Positions 1 to 6,429 of a DNA stretch of 15,093 nucleotides are shown here, piece after piece. The translations under genes and the position numbers were made by a program. The notes below the pieces were generated by a model. The model was not told the DNA's origin. It did not search any database and saw nothing but the letters and a program-made list of their open reading frames with translations. The DNA comes from E44-bin32 sp041573795. GTDB taxonomy: Bacteria > Chloroflexota > Anaerolineae > Anaerolineales > E44-bin32. The stretch spans positions 1-15,093 of the forward strand of contig JBFFQB010000086.1 in NCBI GenBank assembly GCA_041573795.1, given 5' to 3'. How positions within the stretch are numbered: the stretch's first letter is position 1; each line of letters opens with the position of its first letter.

Positions 1-92
1 CATCAGCTCAACTTACGGATCAGGGACGTAAAGCCTTCAAGCATTATCGCAAGCAGTATCAGGCATTCCTTCAATCGGTGGATGAGGTGTAA
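1..92 (+). CDS. Winged-helix (MarR/HTH_34-like) transcriptional regulator, C-terminal fragment
   Basis: Only the last 29 residues are in the window, in the frame that ends at the TAA at 90-92; the gene begins before base 1. The visible part contains LTDQGRKAFKHYRK followed by an amphipathic helix rich in Q, F and L. The pattern 'L-T-x-x-G-R-x-A-x-x-x-Y' is typical of the wing and last helix of MarR-like and HTH_34 winged-helix DNA-binding proteins. The target genes cannot be inferred from this fragment. A perfect hairpin lies 37 bases after the stop. Confidence 0.55.
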   Translation, partial: SAQLTDQGRKAFKHYRKQYQAFLQSVDEV

Positions 93-128
93 AACCCATC
101 CCAGCCCCTCGGACATCAAACCGAGTTA

Positions 129-156
129 AGACAATCCGGCGTTAGCCGGATTGTCT
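129..156. terminator. Perfect 12-bp hairpin between convergent units, possible terminator
   Basis: Bases 129-140 (AGACAATCCGGC) pair perfectly with 145-156 around a 4-base loop (GTTA). The hairpin lies downstream of the regulator fragment on the plus strand and at the far end of the tRNA transcript on the minus strand, so it could serve both. Neither side has a real T tract, so intrinsic termination is not certain. Confidence 0.45.
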
Positions 157-315
157 GCATAAACGATAGGCTATCCAGTATTCCTGTATGGCGAGGCTTT
201 CTTCTTCGATGGGATTGCTAACCGGATATTCCAATGCAAGAGGGTGAACTCCGCCCTGGAAGGCATCCGGGAATTCAGTCCCAGTAGGGAAATCATTCGC
301 CCGAAAGCAATGGAA
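142..315 (-). other. Open frame without start codon, possible gene remnant
   Basis: On the minus strand a frame of 57 sense codons is open from just after a TGA (316-318) to a TAA inside the loop of the hairpin at 129-156. It has no ATG or GTG start; only an internal TTG could begin a peptide of about 28 residues. Its translation looks protein-like (for example PVSNPIEEESLAIQEYWIAY) and is less biased than chance frames usually are. It lies between two hairpins and directly downstream of a tRNA gene. It may be the decayed end of an old gene or pure chance; no family is recognised. Nothing else is visible between the two hairpins. Confidence 0.15.
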
Positions 316-319
316 TCAG

Positions 320-345
320 AGACGCTCAGCCGGAGCTGAGCGTCT
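320..345 (-). terminator. 11-bp hairpin with cUCCGg loop after tRNA-Ser, likely terminator
   Basis: Bases 320-330 pair perfectly with 335-345. Read on the minus strand the loop is UCCG closed by C and G, a member of the very stable cUNCGg tetraloop class. It begins about 18 bases after the end of tRNA-Ser on the same strand, the place expected for transcription end or a processing barrier. There is no strong T tract after it, which lowers confidence in intrinsic termination. Confidence 0.5.
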
Positions 346-363
346 TGGTTCATGATTGATCAG

Positions 364-452
364 CGGAGAGGGTGGGATTCGAACCCACGGTAGCCCTTAC
401 GAGCCACAACGGTTTTCGAGACCGCCCCGTTCAACCACTCCGGCACCTCTCC
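364..452 (-). tRNA. tRNA-Ser (anticodon CGA)
   Basis: The minus strand folds into a complete class II tRNA of 89 bases. The acceptor stem GGAGAGG/CCTCTCC has G as discriminator base. The D arm contains GGTTGAA, the anticodon stem GCGGT/ACCGT closes the loop CTCGAAA (anticodon CGA, reading UCG), the long variable arm pairs GTGGC with GCTAC, and the T arm is GTGGG-TTCGAAT-CCCAC. The long variable arm and discriminator G are serine identity features. CCA is not encoded (CTG follows the discriminator), so the 3' end must be trimmed and CCA added by the nucleotidyltransferase. Its own TATAAT promoter lies just upstream. Confidence 0.96.
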
Positions 453-466
453 TGAATGGTTTCCGC

Positions 467-495
467 ATTATAGCGCAGGCCAGTTTAGAGTTCCA
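467..495 (-). promoter_or_regulatory. Promoter of tRNA-Ser
   Basis: On the minus strand a perfect TATAAT (472 down to 467) lies 14 bases before the mature tRNA end. A weak -35 element, TGGAAC (495-490), is 17 bases further upstream, inside the 3' end of the ribonuclease gene. Position and spacing fit a sigma-70 promoter serving the tRNA alone. Confidence 0.55.
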
Positions 496-1882
496 CCTCT
501 TCCCCCATTGCGGGGTAATGGACCGAATCGACCCCGGCCTCATTCAATTTTTCCTTAAGTGCCATGGCTGCATCGTCCTCGCCGTGGACCAGGAACACAC
601 CCTTGAGGGTGTCTTTTGAGGCTGTCCCATATTCGATCAGGAAGGGTTGATCAGCGTGAGCGGACAAGCCACTAATCGAGACGACTTCGGATTTCACTTC
701 ATGTGCCTCACCGAAGATCTTGATGTCTTTGACGCCTTCGACAAGCCGCCGCCCGAGTGTGTGCGGGGCCATCCAAGAGGTGATCAAGACGGTATTGCGC
801 TCGTCGTGGATATTGTTCCTCAGGTGATGAAGGATCCGTCCGACCTCGGCCATTCCCGAGGCAGAAATGATGATGGTTGGCCCATCGATGTCATTAATGG
901 CTTTGCTCTCTTCAACCGAGCGTGTATACGTCAGATCGTCAAAACCCAGGGCTGTGCCGTGGGGGTCATCGTGCATAAAGGCTGTCGCCTCAGCGTCGAA
1001 ACATTCAGGATGTTCGCGGAAGATGTCGGAGACATTCACGGCCAGAGGACTGTCAACAAACACGGGAATTTTGGGAATATCGCCTTGATCCATCATCTGG
1101 TGCAGGTAGTACACCAATGATTGTGTCCTTCCAACGGCAAAAGCGGGGCAGATAACCTTCCCGCCACGGTTCACGGTGCGGGAAATGATATCCTGCAGTG
1201 CATCGTATGCCCGCACGGGTGAGTCGTGCTCATCATCTCCATAGGTTGATTCGAGGATCAAATAATCAATCTCATGCGGAAGCACTGGGTCGCGCACGAT
1301 CGGCATAAGGGGTCGTCCAATATCCCCCGAAAACATTAAACGAACTTTGCGCCCGCGCTCCTCCAGTTCAAGGATCACCGCTGCTGATCCGAGAATGTGC
1401 CCGGCTTCAACCAAGCTAGCCTTCACGCCAGGGATCGGCTCGAAAGGGGTTTCGTAACCCTGGTGGACCAACTGTCGCGCAGCACGCACGGCATCTTCAA
1501 TCGTATAAAGAGGTTCGATGGGGGGCTCGCCCTTCTTGGCGCGCTTGCGGTTCACGAATTCGGCATCTGACTCCTGAATGTGACCCGAATCACGCGTCAT
1601 GATGTCGGTCAGGTGCACGGTTGCTTTGGTCGCCAGAATAGGACCTTCATAGCCCTGACGCACAAGATTGGGAAGGTTACCGGAGTGGTCGATGTGGGCG
1701 TGGGAAAGGATGACTGAGTCAACTTTGTCAACAACAAATGGAAATTCGAGATTGCGCTTATAGAAATCTTTACGACGGCCCTGGTACAAGCCACAATCGA
1801 GAAGTAATTGATGGCCGTTGATCTCGAGCAAATGACGGGAGCCTGTCACTGTTTGTGCTGCGCCATGAAAACTGATCTTCAT
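485..1882 (-). CDS. Beta-CASP metallo-beta-lactamase-fold ribonuclease (RNA-specificity MBL hydrolase)
   Basis: The 465-residue cytoplasmic protein has the zinc-binding motif HAHIDH at residues 61-66, the next metal-ligand histidine in EAGHILGS (H162) and SGDIGR (D187). It then shows the beta-CASP signature ESTYGD (211-216), the insert between about 220 and 340, SAHAD (407-411) and a final LVHGE (431-435). These motifs define the family of RNA-processing exo/endonucleases related to CPSF73 and Ysh1 (COG1236). The start is supported by GGAG, 8 bases before the ATG and immediately after the stop of ribonuclease D, so the two genes form one operon. The length is full for the family. An RNA processing or decay role is known for the family; the substrate here is unknown. 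Confidence 0.9.
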   Translation of the reverse strand: MKISFHGAAQTVTGSRHLLEINGHQLLLDCGLYQGRRKDFYKRNLEFPFVVDKVDSVILSHAHIDHSGNLPNLVRQGYEGPILATKATVHLTDIMTRDSGHIQESDAEFVNRKRAKKGEPPIEPLYTIEDAVRAARQLVHQGYETPFEPIPGVKASLVEAGHILGSAAVILELEERGRKVRLMFSGDIGRPLMPIVRDPVLPHEIDYLILESTYGDDEHDSPVRAYDALQDIISRTVNRGGKVICPAFAVGRTQSLVYYLHQMMDQGDIPKIPVFVDSPLAVNVSDIFREHPECFDAEATAFMHDDPHGTALGFDDLTYTRSVEESKAINDIDGPTIIISASGMAEVGRILHHLRNNIHDERNTVLITSWMAPHTLGRRLVEGVKDIKIFGEAHEVKSEVVSISGLSAHADQPFLIEYGTASKDTLKGVFLVHGEDDAAMALKEKLNEAGVDSVHYPAMGEEVEL

Positions 1883-1890
1883 AGATCTCC

Positions 1891-3030
1891 TTATTTACTG
1901 TCTTCGCTTAAAGTTTTAAGAATTTGTGTGCCGTATTTCCGGAAGCGCCATTCCAGAGGCCGCATGAGTGCCTTGAGTTTTGCTTGATTATCGGGTGCTT
2001 CGCGGGCGAGGGTTTCCATCAAGTCGCGCGGCAGAATAATATCTGAATCTACCTTACGACTGCGGGCCACCTGTTTGCGCCATTCCCGTAGCGCCTCATA
2101 GCGAAAGATCATCGCTTCATCGCGGTGATTTCCACGAGGTTTGCGTGGGATCGGCGCTGCCTGTCCCCGTCGGACGGCTGGCAGGATGGCGTGAGCGAAT
2201 CGATCCACTTGGCGCTTAGTGAGCCCAACTGGTGAGCGCAATTGCTGATCGGAAAGCGGACTGTACTTGGCGATGGCGAGCAGGCTGGCCTCGCTGAGGA
2301 TCTTGAACGCAGGGCGGTTATGTTCACGCGCAAGCTGGTCGCGCATCAGGTAGAGCTCTCGCAGGATCGCCGTCTGGCGTCGACCGAGCTCGCGCGCATG
2401 AGAAATACGCCAGAAGCCCTCGGGGTCAAAACCATTTTCGCTGGGTGGAATGAGTGCCATCCAGGCGCAAAGCTCCAGCACTTGATCTTCAAGATCGCGC
2501 TCGACCAGGTCGTTCATTAAATGTGCCCGCAGCTCCAGTAAATAATGAGTGTCAAAACGAGCGTAATCGAGCATCTCGTCCGCTATTGGACGCTTGCCCC
2601 AATTTGCCCGCTGGAAGCGTTTATTGAGCTTGACATTGAAGACCTGCTCCAGTAAATCCCCCAGTCCTGATTTCTTCCAGCCAAGCGTGCGTGAAGCTAC
2701 GCGCGTGTCGAACAAATTGACCAGCTGAAACTTGAAATCACGGCCAAGGCAGAGCACATCATATTCAGCGCCATGCAGGACCTTAACAATATCCCTATTG
2801 TTAAAAATCTGACCCAGGCCTTTCAGATCATCGAGGCTCAGGGGGTCAACCAGGTAATCTTTACCTGGGATTGAGATCTGGATCAGGCAAACCTGCTCCT
2901 GGTAGGCATGCAGGCTGTTGGATTCAGTATCGACGGCGATGACCTCCTCTTTTTCCAGTTGCCTTAGCAGATTTTTGAGGTTGTGTGCATCCTGGATCAA
3001 GGAGGGTCGGGGGAGGATAGTGTTGGGCAT
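1891..3030 (-). CDS. rnd: Ribonuclease D (DEDDy 3'-5' exonuclease with HRDC domain)
   Basis: With the start at 3030 the protein has 379 residues, close to the 375 of E. coli RNase D. The DEDDy exonuclease motifs are visible: AVDTES (D34, E36), HGAEYDV (D91) and YARFD (Y156, D160). An HRDC-like helical domain follows at about residues 218-295, then a basic C-terminal region. RNase D trims 3' tails of tRNA precursors and other stable RNAs in the cytoplasm. The frame could open at 3084, but TATAAT ends only 7 bases before the ATG at 3030, so the longer form would begin upstream of that transcription start. The gene is followed after 8 bases by the beta-CASP nuclease, and the neighbouring tRNA-Ser lacks an encoded CCA, a fitting substrate. 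Confidence 0.9.
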   Translation of the reverse strand: MPNTILPRPSLIQDAHNLKNLLRQLEKEEVIAVDTESNSLHAYQEQVCLIQISIPGKDYLVDPLSLDDLKGLGQIFNNRDIVKVLHGAEYDVLCLGRDFKFQLVNLFDTRVASRTLGWKKSGLGDLLEQVFNVKLNKRFQRANWGKRPIADEMLDYARFDTHYLLELRAHLMNDLVERDLEDQVLELCAWMALIPPSENGFDPEGFWRISHARELGRRQTAILRELYLMRDQLAREHNRPAFKILSEASLLAIAKYSPLSDQQLRSPVGLTKRQVDRFAHAILPAVRRGQAAPIPRKPRGNHRDEAMIFRYEALREWRKQVARSRKVDSDIILPRDLMETLAREAPDNQAKLKALMRPLEWRFRKYGTQILKTLSEDSK

Positions 3031-3037
3031 GGGGTTT

Positions 3038-3043
3038 ATTATA
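3038..3043 (-). promoter_or_regulatory. -10 box TATAAT of the RNase D operon, probably leaderless
   Basis: A perfect TATAAT on the minus strand is separated by only AAACCCC from the ATG at 3030. A start of transcription 6-7 bases after the -10 box falls on or next to the start codon, and there is no ribosome-binding site, so the mRNA is probably leaderless. The -35 region is poor: the best match, CGGACC, is 16 bases upstream. Confidence 0.5.
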
Positions 3044-3097
3044 ACGGGACTCTTCCCCGGGTCCGGACCTCCAAACTCAGACAAATTTGGGTGTAAT

Positions 3098-3126
3098 TTG
3101 ACATCCTTCGTGAGCTATGTTACAAA
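3098..3126 (+). promoter_or_regulatory. Promoter of the Rieske/cytochrome b operon
   Basis: A perfect -35 box TTGACA (3098-3103) is followed after exactly 17 bases by TACAAA (3121-3126), four of six matches to TATAAT. Transcription would start near 3133, giving a leader of about 70 bases before the Rieske gene. The palindrome CAAATTTG (3082-3089) just upstream of the -35 box is a possible but unproven operator. The promoter is divergent from that of RNase D. Confidence 0.6.
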
Positions 3127-3202
3127 TCAGCCCAGCACGAGCTAGGGGTGCATTTCATAAGCTCGCATGATTAAATAATTCGTCTATTGAAGGAGAGCGT
3201 CG

Positions 3203-3850
3203 ATGACCGATGCAGTTGCCGAGGCTCCGGCCGAATCAGCGGCGCCTGAGCGCCTACCGCTGACTCGCCGAGAGTTTCTCAACTACCTCTGGGCCATGTC
3301 GATGGCCGTATTCATGGCCGGCGGTGGAGGACTTACCGTCTGGTTTCTCTACCCCCGCTTTCGTGAAGGGGAGTTTGGTGGTGTATTCACCGTACCGCTG
3401 GGCGAACTTCCACCAGCGGATGCACCCCCAAAAGAATTTCCTGAAGGCCGCTTCTGGATTTCCAACATTGGCGCCGGGGTTGAGCAAGACCCACGTCAAC
3501 CTGAAGATTATCCTTTGCAGCAGGGCTTACGCGCGATCTACAAAGTTTGTACACACCTCGGGTGCTTGTACAAATGGATCGAAGCGAATGATCGCTTTGA
3601 ATGCCCCTGTCATGGGTCCAAATTTCTTCAAACTGGAACACGTATTGATGGCCCGGCACGTCGCAACCTTGATGTCTTTCCCATTGAAGTGATTGATGCT
3701 GGCGGAAATGTGCTTGCGCGCACAGAGCCTAGTTTAAACTCTCAAGAAGGCACAGCGGTACCTCTCCCTGATGGGGCCATCGCCATCCGGGTCGACACTG
3801 GGCGGCGCGTGACAGGCGCATCCAATTCCGCGCCTGGCGGCGGATTTTAA
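3203..3850 (+). CDS. Rieske [2Fe-2S] iron-sulfur protein of a bc/b6f-type complex
   Basis: The 215-residue protein takes one electron from quinol at the Qo site of cytochrome b and passes it to a c cytochrome. The cluster ligands are clear: CTHLGC (C116, H118, C121) and CPCHGS (C134, C136, H137), followed by GPAR (150-153) as in classic Rieske proteins. Near the N-terminus TRREFL (21-26) precedes one hydrophobic helix (about 29-50), a TAT-type signal anchor expected for a protein folded around its cluster before export. AGGAG lies 8 bases before the ATG. The gene opens the operon and ends 17 bases before cytochrome b. The 15 C-terminal residues are glycine- and serine-rich. Confidence 0.95.
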   Translation: MTDAVAEAPAESAAPERLPLTRREFLNYLWAMSMAVFMAGGGGLTVWFLYPRFREGEFGGVFTVPLGELPPADAPPKEFPEGRFWISNIGAGVEQDPRQPEDYPLQQGLRAIYKVCTHLGCLYKWIEANDRFECPCHGSKFLQTGTRIDGPARRNLDVFPIEVIDAGGNVLARTEPSLNSQEGTAVPLPDGAIAIRVDTGRRVTGASNSAPGGGF

Positions 3851-3867
3851 CCGGCGGAGATAGAGCA

Positions 3868-5454
3868 ATGTCGATCTTTAATTTGCACCTTCCGATCCTT
3901 GATGAAATCAAGGAACATGGCCTGAAAACCACGGTGCGGGATAGGTCGGTTGACGTTGTCACCCGGCTGACCTCCGGCCTCAGCCCGAGCGACATCCGCT
4001 CGATCTTGCGGGATGACCCGCCTGGACGACCGAACCCACGCCTTAAACCACATTCTGAAGGTTTCTGGCTTCATATGAAGCCGACCTACTACCATCAGCT
4101 GATGGACGGGGTCTACCCCACCTTCCGCCTGGGTTGGCTGTCGACCTTTTTCTTCGTCTTTGAAATTATTACTGGCGTTTTGTTGATGGTGTACTACACG
4201 CCCTCACCAGCCTTTGCATACGAAAATATGCTCACGATCCTTGGCAACGTGCCTTTTGGACGATTACTACGCGATATGCATCGCCTGGGTGCCGAGTTGA
4301 TGGTGGCGGTGGTGATGTTGCACGCACTGCGCACCTTCCTGACAGGCTCCTACAAGAAGCCACGGCAATTCACCTGGGCTACCGGGATGATCTTGTTGCT
4401 GGTGACCTGGCTACTCTCTTTTTCCGGCTACCTCTTGCCCTGGGATCAACTGAGCCTGTGGGCGGTTACCATTGGCGTCTCGATGGTGGAGGCAATCCCA
4501 CCGGAGATTGTTGGGCAAACGGTCAACCTTCTGGCGCGCGGTGCGCCCGAGTTCGGCGCAAATGGCTTGCTGCGTTGGTACCTGCTGCATGTCGTCGCCA
4601 TGCCGTTGGTCGGCATCATCTTCTTTGGCGTCCACTATTACAAGGTGATCCATCACGGGCATTCCTTGCCGCCCGAAGATGAAGAGGTCGGTGAAGACAC
4701 CGCCAAGCGTGTACCCACCGATACGCGGGTGTACTTCTTCCCCACCATCGCGACACGGGAATTGTTTTATACCGTAGCTCTAACGGCGATGATGGTTGTC
4801 GGATCGCTCTTTATTCACGCTCCGCTGGAACCACATGCTGACCCTTTGATCACGCCGCTGCACAGCACAGCGCCATGGTATTTCCTTTGGCTGCAAGGTA
4901 TGCTCAAGCTGGGCGATAAGGTCATCTGGGGCTTGATCGTCCCTGGTGTCCTTATCAGCGGTTTATTGGTCCTGCCTTATATTGAGGTGGGGCCCAGCCG
5001 TCGCTATGGCGACCGCAGGATCGGGCTCACCGCAGGCGCTGTGACGACCTTGCTCTTCGCCATTCTCTCCTACATGGGCTCGCCCTGGTATGCCGTGCAG
5101 ACCTCTGCCGAGCAGGAAGCTGTTGCCGAGTTGGTCCCGGAGACCCATCCTGGACCCTTGCGTCTATCGGACTGGAATGAGCTCCAGGTCGGCACTTATG
5201 ATGCCAGTGCCTATGAGGCAGCACCGACAGAAGCGCTGCATGACCTGCTGGAGGAATTCGATCATGAGCTGGCGCGTATCCCGCGCGACGAGCGGACGGA
5301 TCATGAGGGCATCATGGTGATCGAAAATTGGCAAACGGGATTGAAGAAAATCACGCTGCGCGTCCTCTGGACTACCGTAGCGGATGGAAACCCGGGCGAG
5401 TACAGCCAGACGCTGTACTTGCATGAAGATAGCAACTATGGCCAGGGAGAGTAA
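3868..5454 (+). CDS. Cytochrome b, fused b6 plus subunit IV, with C-terminal extension
   Basis: The 528-residue membrane subunit carries the two b hemes and the quinol sites. Residues 71-262 resemble cytochrome b6, with heme-ligand histidines H138/H152 and H241/H256. The second pair is 15 residues apart, as in b6 rather than mitochondrial b. Residues about 290-405 resemble subunit IV with three helices, making about seven helices in one chain. The position equivalent to the heme-ci cysteine of b6 appears to be R87. The Qo motif reads APWYF (335-339) where most families have PEWY. Two parts are unusual: about 70 residues before the first helix and a soluble tail from about 410 to 528. With seven helices and a cytoplasmic N-terminus, the tail should face the extracytoplasmic side. 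GGAG lies 10 bases before the ATG. Confidence 0.93.
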   Translation: MSIFNLHLPILDEIKEHGLKTTVRDRSVDVVTRLTSGLSPSDIRSILRDDPPGRPNPRLKPHSEGFWLHMKPTYYHQLMDGVYPTFRLGWLSTFFFVFEIITGVLLMVYYTPSPAFAYENMLTILGNVPFGRLLRDMHRLGAELMVAVVMLHALRTFLTGSYKKPRQFTWATGMILLLVTWLLSFSGYLLPWDQLSLWAVTIGVSMVEAIPPEIVGQTVNLLARGAPEFGANGLLRWYLLHVVAMPLVGIIFFGVHYYKVIHHGHSLPPEDEEVGEDTAKRVPTDTRVYFFPTIATRELFYTVALTAMMVVGSLFIHAPLEPHADPLITPLHSTAPWYFLWLQGMLKLGDKVIWGLIVPGVLISGLLVLPYIEVGPSRRYGDRRIGLTAGAVTTLLFAILSYMGSPWYAVQTSAEQEAVAELVPETHPGPLRLSDWNELQVGTYDASAYEAAPTEALHDLLEEFDHELARIPRDERTDHEGIMVIENWQTGLKKITLRVLWTTVADGNPGEYSQTLYLHEDSNYGQGE

Positions 5455-5457
5455 GCG

Positions 5458-6300
5458 ATGAGGTGGCATATTGCTCTGGGAACAGTTGCCGTTGTCGTAA
5501 TTGTCGTTGTTTTAGCCTACGTTGCCATCACTGAAACAGCGCGCATGGAATCCTTCACCAACGCCTATGATTCGCGGCGCATTGAAGTCGGCGCAGCCTT
5601 GTATGAAAATAACTGCCGCACCTGCCATGGACCACAAGGCGAAGGTATTCCTGGGGTCGCGCCTTCCATCAACGCTCCTGACCTGTTCAATGGCGAACGC
5701 CTGATGGCAGTAGGATTCTCAGGAACGCTCTATGATTATATCGAGGGTGTGGTGGCCTATGGCCGCCCTGTGCCGAGTGCTGGCACAAGCTACCCCCAGC
5801 GTATGCCGACCTGGGGCCAGGAGTTTGGCGGCCCTTTGCGGCAGGATCAGGTCGATGCAATCGTCTCCTTCATTCTTAACTGGGAGGACCAGGCCTTGGC
5901 TGCTGCTGGTGAGGGGACCGTTACCCTGGGCGAAGGAGAAGCTGTCGGTGTGGATGTCGGTGTGAGCTTGCCTGAAGGGGATCCACGGGCTGGCGCAAGC
6001 CTATCGCAGAGCGCACAAGCTGGATGTTCTGCCTGTCATGAGCTGGCCGCTGTCGGACCCGCCTGGGCTGCTGAAGCCTCCCAGCCTGGAATCGGAGAGC
6101 GCGCCGGTCAGCGCGTTGCGCAATCGGACTACAGCGGCGAAGCTGAAACGGCTGGACAGTACCTGCTTGAATCGATTGTGAACCCTTATGCTTATGTGGT
6201 TGAAGGGTTTGATGCCAGCTTGATGCCGCGTGATTACGGTGAGCGGTTGACGGCGCAAGAAGCGGCCGATTTAATCGCCTATATGCTCAGTTTACGCTGA
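5458..6300 (+). CDS. Membrane-anchored diheme cytochrome c (bc-complex partner)
   Basis: This 280-residue protein starts 3 bases after the stop of cytochrome b, with GGGAG about 10 bases before its ATG, so the two are translationally linked. One N-terminal helix (about 5-25) anchors it to the membrane. Two heme c motifs follow: CRTCH (53-57) with a likely distal methionine in RMPTWG (M116), and CSACH (190-194) with M256 in SLMPRDYG. Each methionine is followed by the closing helix typical of class I cytochrome c folds. A flexible Gly/Glu-rich linker (about 145-175) joins the domains. It probably plays the part of cytochrome c1 or f by accepting electrons from the Rieske protein. Confidence 0.93.
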   Translation: MRWHIALGTVAVVVIVVVLAYVAITETARMESFTNAYDSRRIEVGAALYENNCRTCHGPQGEGIPGVAPSINAPDLFNGERLMAVGFSGTLYDYIEGVVAYGRPVPSAGTSYPQRMPTWGQEFGGPLRQDQVDAIVSFILNWEDQALAAAGEGTVTLGEGEAVGVDVGVSLPEGDPRAGASLSQSAQAGCSACHELAAVGPAWAAEASQPGIGERAGQRVAQSDYSGEAETAGQYLLESIVNPYAYVVEGFDASLMPRDYGERLTAQEAADLIAYMLSLR

Positions 6301-6429
6301 GGGGCGTGAAAAGATAACTATTTGTCGCATTTCACCGCCGGCTCAGGTCGAGACGGCGGTGTGTCTTACCCCGAAGGGGGTAGAATCGTACCCAGAATAT
6401 TCGGGGATCGCGCAAGCTGGAGGCAGCGA
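6301..6429 (+). promoter_or_regulatory. Structured intercistronic leader before the second diheme cytochrome c
   Basis: This 129-base gap in an otherwise tight operon holds a perfect 8-bp stem (6333-6340 with 6354-6361) and a 6-bp stem with GAAG loop (6367-6372 with 6377-6382). Bases 6369-6375 (CCCCGAA) can instead pair perfectly with 6400-6406 (TTCGGGG), and GGGTA (6378-6382) can pair with TACCC (6389-6393). These pairings exclude each other, as in attenuators or mRNA-stability switches. A run of T, as in an intrinsic terminator, is absent. Confidence 0.35.

Noticed and set aside
171..353. Minus-strand 60-codon frame starting at 353
   Set aside because: It runs through the terminator hairpin at 320-345, has no ribosome-binding site, and a different frame of the same stretch looks more protein-like.
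356..1120. Plus-strand open frames opposite the beta-CASP nuclease (356-619, 647-1120)
   Set aside because: They are antisense to the strong ribonuclease gene and tRNA-Ser, lack ribosome-binding sites and family features.
3031..3084. Longer N-terminus for RNase D from the ATG at 3084
   Set aside because: The -10 box TATAAT lies inside this extension; the 18 extra residues show no domain and the shorter form matches family length.
6322..6429. Longer N-terminus for the second diheme cytochrome from a TTG at 6322
   Set aside because: It would bury the signal peptide, there is no ribosome-binding site, and GGAGG stands correctly before the ATG at 6430.
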